NCBI RefSeq assembly: GCF_011947365.2
Contig: NZ_JAAVSH020000001.1
Coordinates: 1,588,122 to 1,621,116, forward strand
Direction of reading: 5' to 3'
Source: an endosymbiont of Lamellibrachia barhami
GTDB lineage: Bacteria > Pseudomonadota > Gammaproteobacteria > Chromatiales > Chromatiaceae
DNA: 32,995 nucleotides
The notes under the pieces were generated by a model. The model worked only from the letters and a program-made list of their open reading frames with translations, did no database searches and was not told where the DNA came from. This document shows positions 25,620 to 32,995 of the stretch, piece after piece. The number at the start of each line of letters is the position of its first letter. Within the stretch, counting starts at the first letter, position 1. A program made the translations under genes and the position numbers.

Positions 25620-26371
25620 ACGGGACGACCGCCGTATACTGGGAATCCACCGCATTGAGCAACGTCGGCAAGGTACGCAAGCTGAACGAGGATGCCTGTC
25701 TCGACCGGGTTGAATCGGGCCTCTGGGTGGTGGCGGACGGCATGGGGGGACACAGTTCGGGCGACCTGGCCAGCGGCATGATTGTGGAGCGGATGCAGCA
25801 ACTGAACCTGCCGGAAACCCTGAGCAAGAAAGTGGATCTGCTCGAAGAGACCCTGCTCGACATCAACCAGCAACTGCTGGCGGAGGCATTGCGTCGTGGT
25901 GGCAATATCACCATCGGCGCCACTGTAGTGGTGATGCTGTCCCATGCCACCCATCTGTTGCTGCTCTGGGCCGGTGACAGCCGCGCCTACCGTTTTCGCG
26001 ATGGCGAACTGACCCAGCTGACCCAGGATCACACCCAGGTGGAGGAGCTGGTGGCAGAGGGTCTGCTACTGCGGGAGGACGCGGAGAACCACCCCGCCTC
26101 CAATGTAGTCACACGTGCGGTGGGGGCGATGGAAGAACTCTATGTGGACATGGACGATACCCGGGTCGAACCGGGCGACCTCTACCTGCTCTGCAGTGAC
26201 GGTCTCAACAAGGAGGTGCAGGACAGGGAGATCGGGGAGATCCTGGCCATGCAGCTACTCCCAGGGGACTACTGTCAAAGGCTCATCGACCTCGCCCTTG
26301 AGCGCGGGGCCAGGGATAACGTTACCGTAGTGGTGGCCCGAGCCGACGCGGGGCAGCCTGAACGGATATGA
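25616..26371 (+). CDS. pppA: PP2C-type Ser/Thr phosphatase of the T6SS (PppA/Stp1-like)
   Basis: PppA removes the phosphate that PpkA places on the FHA protein and so turns T6SS activity down. The 251-residue PP2C protein keeps the metal-binding motifs: KLNEDACLDRVESG, VVADGMGGHSSGDLAS, LWAGDSRAYRFRDGELTQLT, LLCSDGLNKEV and GARDNVTVVVAR. It has no membrane segment, so it acts in the cytoplasm. It begins in an ATGA overlap with tagF and ends in an ATGA overlap with the kinase gene. Phosphatase and kinase are therefore probably made in a fixed ratio. Confidence 0.96.
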   Translation: MNGTTAVYWESTALSNVGKVRKLNEDACLDRVESGLWVVADGMGGHSSGDLASGMIVERMQQLNLPETLSKKVDLLEETLLDINQQLLAEALRRGGNITIGATVVVMLSHATHLLLLWAGDSRAYRFRDGELTQLTQDHTQVEELVAEGLLLREDAENHPASNVVTRAVGAMEELYVDMDDTRVEPGDLYLLCSDGLNKEVQDREIGEILAMQLLPGDYCQRLIDLALERGARDNVTVVVARADAGQPERI

Positions 26372-29300
26372 CCGACTTCAGGATCCTGTTGAACGGACTC
26401 AGTCAAGGCAGCATAAACGCCGACGAGCTGATCGAACGATTGTCCCAAATCGCCGAAGAGAGCCCGGAGCAGATTCCCGCACTGATTGAGGCGATTGACG
26501 AAGGCTTTCGCGTGGGACATCTACCACCCCAGATCCACGCCATGCTGCTGGCCCGGATCAAGAAACCAGCCCCCGCCGATGCGGAAACTCCAGTGCCACC
26601 ACCCGGCGCAGAGGAAAAGAACCAACAGGATGAGAGCACCCGCATCGTCGGCAGTGACGATGCGACCCGGGTGGTCACCGGTCCCGGCAAAGAATCCGTA
26701 ATCGATGACGAAGCGACGCGCATCGCCACCGGCCCGGCGTCACGCCCCCCTGTTGACGACGAGGCCACCAGGATTGCCACCGGGCATACAACCCCGCCCA
26801 CTTCACCTTCCCAAACCTCCAACACACCCTCCTGGGCCAGTACCAGCGGCATGGGGACCACCACTGCGTCACACCGGATCAGCCACGAACCCGCGGTGGG
26901 TGACATCCTCAACCAGCGTTTCGAACTGGTGGAGGAGATCGGCCGCGGCGGCATGGGCGTGGTCTTCAAGGCACTGGATCAACGCAAAGTCGAGGCTAAG
27001 GATCGAAAACCTTATGTCGCCCTCAAGCTGCTGAACGAGAGTTTCAAGCAGCACGCCGCCTCCCTGATGGCACTGCAGCGGGAGGCGCGCAAGGCCCAGG
27101 ATCTGAAACACCCCGACGTCATCGGCATCTTCGACTTCGACAAGGACGAACACGGTAACTACTTCATCGCCATGGAGTTCCTCGAGGGTAGCCCCCTCGA
27201 CAAGGTCATCAAGAAGCTGCGCGGCACCGGCATGCCGCCGGAGCAGGCGCTGAAATTGATCACCGAGATGAGTCTGGCGCTGGCGGCCGCCCACAATCAC
27301 AAACCGGGCATCATTCACTCCGACTTCAAACCCGGCAACGTCTTCCTCACCCAAGATGGTGAGGTCAAGGTGTTCGATTTCGGTATCGCCAGGGCGGCCA
27401 AGCCGAAGATCCCTCTGGCCGGCAGCGATGTCACCGCCTTCGATGCCAGCACCCTGGGGGCACTTACCCCCACTTACGCCAGCTTGGGAATGCTGGAGGG
27501 CCAGGACCCCGATCCCCGGGACGACATCTATGCCCTGGCCATCGTCGCCTACGAACTCTTCACCGGCGGCCGTCCCTTCGGTCGCCTGCCCGCCACCGAG
27601 GCGCAAAGCAAGGGACTACGTCCGGAACGGGTCAAGGGGCTGAGCCGGCGCCAGTGGAAGGGGCTGCAGCGGGGGCTGGCCTTCAAACGCGAAGACCGCA
27701 CACCCAGCGCCGAAAAGTTTCTCGACGAACTGACCCCGAAGAGATCCCGGCTGCCGCTGATTGCCGGGCTCTCGGTCATGGGTGCCGGACTGCTGGGCTG
27801 GCTGCTGGTGCCGGATTATCTGGAGAGGCAGCGCGCAACCGAACTGGCGGCTCAAATTGAGCGCGCCAAGCTTGCCCAAATCCCCCTGCTGCTGGAAAAC
27901 GCCACCGAACTCAGCCCCGAATCCCAACGGTTATTATCCGCCAAGGCGGTGGCCCGTCTCATCGGCATCATCAACCAGGGCACCCAGAATCAGATTCGGG
28001 AAGGTCTGCAGGTAACAGAGGAACTCCCTCCTGCTCAGAAGCGCGAGGTGATCTCCAGCGCCCGTGAGGCGATCCTCACCTATTACATCAGTCTGGCTGA
28101 CGCCGCCTTCGCCCCCCAGGAGGGGAGCTATGACTATGTCGCTGCGGAACGGCAAATGGCCCTGGCCGGCGCCCTCTTTACCGATTCGATCCAGGTCTTT
28201 CGCACCACCCAGCGTATGGAGGATGCCCGCAATGACCTGCTCAATCGCCTGGATAGCCGTTTCAACGAAAACCTGTCCGCCGGGCGTCTGCTACCCGATC
28301 CGGTGATGGATGATATGGCAGATGTGCTCGGGATCCTGCGCCAGCTTGATCCCGAACATCCGCTGCTCACTGATCCACGTCTCGCCAATGCCTACAGCCA
28401 ACAGGCAAGCGATCTCCTGGCAAAAAACGACGTGGACCGCGCCGCCATCCTGGCGGAAACGGGTCTGAAACAGTTCCCTGACGACATAGCACTGGAGAAT
28501 CTGGCGGCCAGAATCCATCTGCTGCGCAACAAAGAGGAGGCCCAGGCCCTGTTGGTCGACCTGCATCGGGATCTCAAGCAGAGGCTCCCCGGGATCGACA
28601 CACTCGATGGCTATCGGGAACTGGAAAAACCACTTGAGCAGTTGCGGTTGATCCAACCCGGCGATCCACTGCTCAGCCAGGCTGAAACGGGTTTGCGCAA
28701 GTTGCTTCAGCCACAGCTTGAACGCCTGATCTCACAGGAAGCGTGGAGCGACGCCAATACCCTGTTGAAACAGTTTGCCGGCCAACTCTCCAACGACTAT
28801 ATGCGAACACAGCAGAAACGTCTGCTTGACGGCAAGCGCGCCCCGGAACTGCTGGCTCAGGAGATCGCCGAGCGCAGACAGACCATCGAACAGTTGACCA
28901 CCGGGGCAAAATTCACCGCTGCCTGGGAACAGGAACTGGACACCGCACTGAACAGTCTCAATAACCTGATCGAGGCTGACGACCCCTGGCTCAGCAAACA
29001 GGGAGAGAGGATCGGCCGACTCTACCTGCAGCAGGCAGAGAAAGAGCGTAGCGCCGACCAGTTCGCCAAGGCTGGTGCCCTGTTGAGTCAGGGTAAACAT
29101 TTTGCACCAACCATAACGAACCGTTTCAAGGCGGAACGCGGCTTGCTGACCTCGGCGGAATCAGCCTGGGAGCAAGAGAACAGGGAGCGCATCCAGCTGG
29201 CCCGGATAGAGGGTGCCAAACAATCCCTGCTCACCCAGGCCAAGGCAAACGACGTCACCCAGGCCAGCAAGACGTTGCAGGAGTTGCAGCGGGAGTTACC

Positions 29301-30684
29301 GGCGGCTGATCCTTTTCTTCAGGTCACCGGGCCCGAGGCCATCGGCAGGGCCTATCTTCGTCTGGCAAAGAGGCGGGCAAAGAGAGATGACTTTGTCGCA
29401 GCCATAAAACTGGTTCGACACGGTCTGTCGATTGCGCCTGAAATGCCGGAACTTACCGAAAAACTGGGGGATTTCCAACGCAAAGTCGAATTTCAAAAAG
29501 TTGGCCAGGCATTGAAAAAACAGCCTCCGAAAAAACTTCATGCACAAGAGGCCGAGTTACAAAAGTTGCGACAAAAATACCCCGAGCAGTACCCGGTGGC
29601 CGAGAAAAAATATGTCGCTCTGCTCATCAAGCGTATTGAAAATGCAAAGAACCCGGCTATCTCCACCTCCCTGCTCGCCGTGGCCAAACAACTCTTTCCC
29701 GATAACCGGGCATTGACAAAAGTCGTGATCACCAAGCCGCTGAAACCGTCAATTATTGCCGCGCGCGGTTTAGCGGCAGTCGACGCCGGACGCCTCAATG
29801 AGGCCAAAAAGCTGCTGCAGGAGGCAAAGAAAAAGGAGTCGGGCCACCCCGATCTGGCACGCCTCGGGAAGTCCCTGAAGGTACGCCAGGAACAGGCAAA
29901 AAAACATTTTTCCGATCACCAGACAGCATTGAAGACGAAAGACCGCAAACAGGCCATCGCCAAGGTGGAACAGGCTATCGAACTCTGGAACGACAATGCC
30001 ACCTTCAAGAAAAAACTGAAGGCGTTACAACAGCCCGTCTCCAAAGACCGCTGCAACCCAAAATATGCCGGTTACGGTAAACGCAGCAGCAAGTTCCGCT
30101 GTTACGATCTGCTGGACGGCAAGCAGCGCGGCCCCATTATGGTGGTGGTACCTGCCGGTGCAGGAAACGTCACACCCTACGCCATCGGCCGCTACGAGAT
30201 CTCCGTCGGCGACTACAATACCTATTGTCGGTTGAGCGGCAAGTGCAAACCCCGTGCAGGCACAAGCACCAAGCTACCTTTGAACAATATCTCACTGCAG
30301 ACGGCTCAGGCCTATGCCAAGTGGCTGACCGGGAAGACCGGCCACACTTACCGGCTGCCACGGGAGGATGAATGGCTACACGCCGCCAAGGCAAAAGGGC
30401 GTCAGCCCGCCGGTTCGGACTTCAATTGTCTGCTGCGCAGTGGCGGTTCGGTGGTCAAGGGTGGCGCGCCCATTGAGGTCAATGTGGCACCGCAGAACGC
30501 TTGGGGCCTGTTCAATTTTGTGGGCAACCTGCAGGAGTGGGTAAACAGTTCAAACGGGATCAAGGTCAGGGGCGGCCATTTTAACTCACCGGCAGACACC
30601 TGCAGTATCAACCTCAGCCAGAAGCATGGGGGTAGTGCCGACAAGGTGACTGGATTCCGGCTCCTGCGTGAGATCAAAGGGTAG
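26368..30684 (+). CDS. ppkA: PpkA-like transmembrane Ser/Thr kinase with large C-terminal helical region and FGE-like domain
   Basis: This 1438-residue kinase should phosphorylate the FHA protein TagH. A helical N-terminus (1-65) is followed by a Pro/Thr-rich region with a 17-residue repeat D-D/E-A-T-R (97-147). The kinase domain (about 183-452) has the Gly loop GRGGMGVVFKA, Lys220 (YVALK), the catalytic loop HSDFKPGN (non-RD: Ser replaces Arg) and DFG at 337-339. One membrane helix (about 462-481) puts the remaining ~955 residues in the periplasm. That part is long, charged and helical, recalling TPR-like repeats. From about 1225 an FGE/SUMF1-like domain follows (CNPKYAGYG, YRLPREDEW, GNLQEWVN, VRGGHF, GFRLL). 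Pseudomonas PpkA instead ends in a von Willebrand A domain. Context makes the T6SS role firm; the function of the FGE-like end is unknown. Confidence 0.92.
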   Translation: MTDFRILLNGLSQGSINADELIERLSQIAEESPEQIPALIEAIDEGFRVGHLPPQIHAMLLARIKKPAPADAETPVPPPGAEEKNQQDESTRIVGSDDATRVVTGPGKESVIDDEATRIATGPASRPPVDDEATRIATGHTTPPTSPSQTSNTPSWASTSGMGTTTASHRISHEPAVGDILNQRFELVEEIGRGGMGVVFKALDQRKVEAKDRKPYVALKLLNESFKQHAASLMALQREARKAQDLKHPDVIGIFDFDKDEHGNYFIAMEFLEGSPLDKVIKKLRGTGMPPEQALKLITEMSLALAAAHNHKPGIIHSDFKPGNVFLTQDGEVKVFDFGIARAAKPKIPLAGSDVTAFDASTLGALTPTYASLGMLEGQDPDPRDDIYALAIVAYELFTGGRPFGRLPATEAQSKGLRPERVKGLSRRQWKGLQRGLAFKREDRTPSAEKFLDELTPKRSRLPLIAGLSVMGAGLLGWLLVPDYLERQRATELAAQIERAKLAQIPLLLENATELSPESQRLLSAKAVARLIGIINQGTQNQIREGLQVTEELPPAQKREVISSAREAILTYYISLADAAFAPQEGSYDYVAAERQMALAGALFTDSIQVFRTTQRMEDARNDLLNRLDSRFNENLSAGRLLPDPVMDDMADVLGILRQLDPEHPLLTDPRLANAYSQQASDLLAKNDVDRAAILAETGLKQFPDDIALENLAARIHLLRNKEEAQALLVDLHRDLKQRLPGIDTLDGYRELEKPLEQLRLIQPGDPLLSQAETGLRKLLQPQLERLISQEAWSDANTLLKQFAGQLSNDYMRTQQKRLLDGKRAPELLAQEIAERRQTIEQLTTGAKFTAAWEQELDTALNSLNNLIEADDPWLSKQGERIGRLYLQQAEKERSADQFAKAGALLSQGKHFAPTITNRFKAERGLLTSAESAWEQENRERIQLARIEGAKQSLLTQAKANDVTQASKTLQELQRELPAADPFLQVTGPEAIGRAYLRLAKRRAKRDDFVAAIKLVRHGLSIAPEMPELTEKLGDFQRKVEFQKVGQALKKQPPKKLHAQEAELQKLRQKYPEQYPVAEKKYVALLIKRIENAKNPAISTSLLAVAKQLFPDNRALTKVVITKPLKPSIIAARGLAAVDAGRLNEAKKLLQEAKKKESGHPDLARLGKSLKVRQEQAKKHFSDHQTALKTKDRKQAIAKVEQAIELWNDNATFKKKLKALQQPVSKDRCNPKYAGYGKRSSKFRCYDLLDGKQRGPIMVVVPAGAGNVTPYAIGRYEISVGDYNTYCRLSGKCKPRAGTSTKLPLNNISLQTAQAYAKWLTGKTGHTYRLPREDEWLHAAKAKGRQPAGSDFNCLLRSGGSVVKGGAPIEVNVAPQNAWGLFNFVGNLQEWVNSSNGIKVRGGHFNSPADTCSINLSQKHGGSADKVTGFRLLREIKG
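26656..26808 (+). repeat. Three 17-codon repeats with A-T-R-I/V motif in the kinase juxta-domain
   Basis: Residues 97-113, 114-130 and 131-147 each begin D-D/E-A-T-R-I/V-x-T-G. The repeated threonines (100, 117, 134) are spaced by exactly 17, and a looser S-T-R-I-V copy lies just before (Thr91). The motifs sit in a disordered linker next to the kinase domain, where autophosphorylation and FHA binding would be expected. Confidence 0.8.
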
Positions 30685-30687
30685 GCC

Positions 30688-32640
30688 ATGAGCGACACGC
30701 AGCCCAAAATCAGACTACGGCAACTGGCACGGGAATTCGCCGAGGGCCGCATCGACCGGGAGAGCTATCGCGCCCGGCGTGCCGGGTTGTTGGATGCCCT
30801 GTCTCCAACGGACAAGATTGCTCCGGCTTCCGGCAGGAAGGCAGCCGCTGCCACAAACCGTTCCATCCTCCCCCTTGCCGCCACTGCCGGTAGTCTGTTA
30901 CTGGTGGCGGGGGTCGGACTGTTTCTCCTCTTCACCGGGGATGGCGAACCGATATCGACACCGCCAGTTGTACCGACTGAAACACAACCGCCTCCCCCCA
31001 TGGTTGAACCTCCCCCACCCCCCATGATTCCAGAAACGGAGGAGACACTGGTGGCGGTGCTAAGGGCATTCGTGCTGTCAGACGACTGGCGTGAGGAGAG
31101 CCGGGAGCGGCTTCTGCAAGAGTGGCAAAGCCGGGGAGCAGAGGCTAAAGCGAAGGCGAGATCATCACGATGGTTCCGCGACCTGGAAACCGATTTCCAG
31201 TCACGTCTTGAGGAGGAGCGCGGACTGGCCACCAGCAGTAATGGGGATAAGGTGAAATCGCTATTGGACTTTAGCCATCGATTGGAGCTGCAACACGCCA
31301 TCGCGGAAAAAACGCCGATCATCGTGCCGACCCCGGAGAAGAAACCCCGCCCGGTTTCTCCCCCCCCGCCCCCTGTCGAAAAACCAGCCCCCAAAACCAC
31401 ACCCAAACCTGTCACGACGCCACCCAAGTCTGTGACCACGGTAGCCCCGAAACAGAAGATGGCATCGTCCATCGAAGCTCCGATCAAACAACCCGTTGCC
31501 AGCGAGCCGGTGAAACAGAATGCCGAAGAAAAACCGGCAGCCTCCCCCTCACGGAAACAGTCAGCAAATGTGGAGATACCCGTTCCACCAGGGTGTCGTC
31601 CAAAGTATTCCAGCCGATATCGGCTTCAGTGCAGGGATCGTCTGCAATTAGGTGAAAACGGACCTTGGCTTGCAGTGCTTCCTGGTGGACTTTTTGCCAT
31701 GGGCAGCAGCGAAAAAACGCAGGAAGAACCCGTACATCAGGTCAACATCGCCTACTCTTTCACCATCTCAACCCATGAGGTCACTTACCGGGAGTACGCC
31801 AGGTTCTGCAGGGCCATAACCGGAGAGTGTCCCGAGCAGCCTTGGAATCGTGACGATCTTCCTGTAGTCAACGTCAGTTGGGACGACGCCAAACGCTACA
31901 CGGCCTGGCTCTCGAAGCAGACAGGCAAGGGCTATCGCCTCCCCACCGAAGCTGAGTGGGAGTATGCGGCGCGGGCGGGCAGCACCGGCCCCTATCCCGT
32001 GGCCGAGGCCGATCTCGGCAGTTATGCCCACTATGCCCGTCACGGCGGCGAGGACTCACCGCAAGCCGGCAAGCCACAACGTACCAATCCCAACGCCTTT
32101 GGCCTGTTTCACATGGCCGGCAATGTTCGGGAGTGGGTGTTGGACAACTGGCGTAATAATTACATCAACAGCCTTGGCGATGGAAAACCCCGTTTTGATC
32201 CCCAGTCGAAACAGCGTGTGGTGCGCGGAGGCAGTTATAACGACTCAGCCAGTGCTCTGCGTTCATCCGCCAGGGCCGCCCTGCTCCAAACCCAATCCGA
32301 TCGCTATACCGGTTTTCGTGTCGTTCGGGACATCTATCTCAAACCCGGTCGGGCTGACCTGGAGAGATGGGGAGACTGGTGGTTGTCACAGCAGGACGCA
32401 GCCCACTACACGGTGCAACTCTTTGCCCTCAACCAACTGAACAAGCTGGAAGATCTCATGAAACGTCATCCGGGTCTGGCCCTAAAGGTCGTCAGCGCGA
32501 ACGATAAAGATTTCAAATACCGGATTCTTTACGGGCTCTTCGCGACAAAAACCGCCGCCGAGGAAGCTTTCAACAAACTGCCAGAAGCTTTACGGAAACA
32601 GGTACCCCGTCTGGTGATTAAGCAGATTGGTGAGTTGTAG
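30688..32640 (+). CDS. Membrane-anchored periplasmic protein with FGE/SUMF1-like and SPOR domains
   Basis: The 650-residue product starts with a short basic helix (IRLRQLAREFAEGRIDRESY). One membrane helix follows (about 59-82, SILPLAATAGSLLLVAGVGL). A Pro-rich periplasmic stretch (85-300) comes next, then an FGE-like domain (about 300-555: GCRPKYSSRY, THEVTYREYARFC, YRLPTEAEWEYAARAG, GNVREWVLD, VVRGGSYNDS, YTGFRVVRD). It ends in a SPOR domain (about 573-648, HYTVQLFAL ... YRILYGLFATKTAAEEAFNK), which in other proteins binds denuded peptidoglycan. The domain residues do not include the paired catalytic Cys of true FGE. It starts 3 nt after the kinase gene, so it belongs to the T6SS operon. 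I infer an envelope-located partner of the kinase. No named family member is recognised. Confidence 0.85.
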   Translation: MSDTQPKIRLRQLAREFAEGRIDRESYRARRAGLLDALSPTDKIAPASGRKAAAATNRSILPLAATAGSLLLVAGVGLFLLFTGDGEPISTPPVVPTETQPPPPMVEPPPPPMIPETEETLVAVLRAFVLSDDWREESRERLLQEWQSRGAEAKAKARSSRWFRDLETDFQSRLEEERGLATSSNGDKVKSLLDFSHRLELQHAIAEKTPIIVPTPEKKPRPVSPPPPPVEKPAPKTTPKPVTTPPKSVTTVAPKQKMASSIEAPIKQPVASEPVKQNAEEKPAASPSRKQSANVEIPVPPGCRPKYSSRYRLQCRDRLQLGENGPWLAVLPGGLFAMGSSEKTQEEPVHQVNIAYSFTISTHEVTYREYARFCRAITGECPEQPWNRDDLPVVNVSWDDAKRYTAWLSKQTGKGYRLPTEAEWEYAARAGSTGPYPVAEADLGSYAHYARHGGEDSPQAGKPQRTNPNAFGLFHMAGNVREWVLDNWRNNYINSLGDGKPRFDPQSKQRVVRGGSYNDSASALRSSARAALLQTQSDRYTGFRVVRDIYLKPGRADLERWGDWWLSQQDAAHYTVQLFALNQLNKLEDLMKRHPGLALKVVSANDKDFKYRILYGLFATKTAAEEAFNKLPEALRKQVPRLVIKQIGEL

Positions 32641-32713
32641 GGTGAAAAAAAATCCGCACATGGCGAACACTGAGGAACGTGTAGGGTGTGGTGAGTAAAA
32701 CGAACCGCATCAA

Positions 32714-32995
32714 TCACGGCTGAATGCGGTCAAAGAATACCCACGAGATAATTGTTTCGGCAAGGAATCGGGCTGAAGGAGGACCCTGGTCAAATTCTCC
32801 ACACCGCTGTCGGTCTGGGTTTCCCGACATTTCGATCTCCGTCTTCAGACTATGTATGCCGTTACCATAGTGTAGCGATCCTGTGAACTGAGGAAATTCA
32901 CGCCGGTGCCGCTGAATCAACGGGGCATTGCTGCCAAAGTAGTAGCGCAGCCCAAGGAAATAGTAGCTGTAGTCACCCTCACCCTTGGCTGCACC
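32714..32995 (-). CDS. C-terminal fragment of a predicted outer-membrane beta-barrel protein, cut by window edge
   Basis: The visible ~93 residues start with alternating aromatic strands (GDYSYYFLGLRYYFGSNAPL, then IQRHRRE), the style of a closing barrel strand. About 60 residues follow that look unlike a barrel, ending SWVFFDRIQP. Proteins with L-G-x-R-Y-Y-F-G-x-x-x-x-L-I-x-R-H-R-x commonly end soon after this phrase, so the tail may be a frameshifted extension. The gene converges on the T6SS operon, with 73 nt between the stop codons. No terminator is obvious there. The family cannot be named from this piece. Confidence 0.5.
   Translation of the reverse strand, partial: GAAKGEGDYSYYFLGLRYYFGSNAPLIQRHRREFPQFTGSLHYGNGIHSLKTEIEMSGNPDRQRCGEFDQGPPSARFLAETIISWVFFDRIQP

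Overview
The window looks like chromosome from a gammaproteobacterium. The lines of evidence are a type VI secretion (T6SS) gene order that mirrors the Pseudomonas HSI-I locus, a two-partner secretion pair, an rml/wza-type polysaccharide locus and GxxExxY-type repeat cassettes. A free-living or host-associated sulfur-oxidiser-like lineage is only a guess. I see no tRNA, rRNA, CRISPR array or intact insertion sequence.

Region 1 (1-11490, + strand) is an exopolysaccharide/O-antigen locus. It holds the end of rmlB, then rmlA, rmlC and rmlD (dTDP-L-rhamnose synthesis). These are followed by a small lipoprotein, a Wza-like outer-membrane export protein cut short at its C-terminus, a KpsE/Wzz-like inner-membrane remnant with an in-frame stop, a 654-residue glycosyltransferase, manC/algA (GDP-mannose supply), and a 715-residue coiled-coil protein built on 336-bp tandem repeats. 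This region is peppered with small palindromic elements. A GxxExxY cassette with ~30-bp inverted flanks sits between rmlB and rmlA. A 19-bp perfect inverted repeat supplies the last residues and stop codon of rmlC. Another 25-bp imperfect inverted repeat sits just before rmlD.

Region 2 (11491-16043, - strand) is a two-partner secretion operon. tpsB (outer-membrane transporter with POTRA domains) is followed by tpsA (filamentous-haemagglutinin-like exoprotein). The tpsA frame stops at about 649 residues, far short of most TpsA proteins, next to a stretch that may be decayed mobile DNA. A good promoter candidate for tpsB lies at 16110-16137.

Region 3 (16268-32640, + strand) is half of a T6SS locus: tagH (FHA), tssJ, tssK, tssL with an OmpA-like domain, tssM, tagF, pppA (PP2C phosphatase), ppkA-like Ser/Thr kinase, and a membrane protein with formylglycine-generating-enzyme (FGE)-like and SPOR domains. 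From tssJ onward the genes are packed with overlaps or gaps of at most 14 nt, so one translationally coupled operon is likely. The sheath, tube, baseplate and ClpV genes are not in the window. Kinase, phosphatase, FHA protein and TagF are the parts of the threonine-phosphorylation control pathway known from Pseudomonas. Here the kinase carries a large predicted periplasmic helical region ending in an FGE-like domain. The next gene encodes a second FGE-like domain tethered to a peptidoglycan-binding SPOR domain. This replaces, at this end of the locus, the TagQRST sensor genes found in Pseudomonas, and is the most interesting system in the window.

The window closes with the 3' end of a - strand outer-membrane barrel-like gene.
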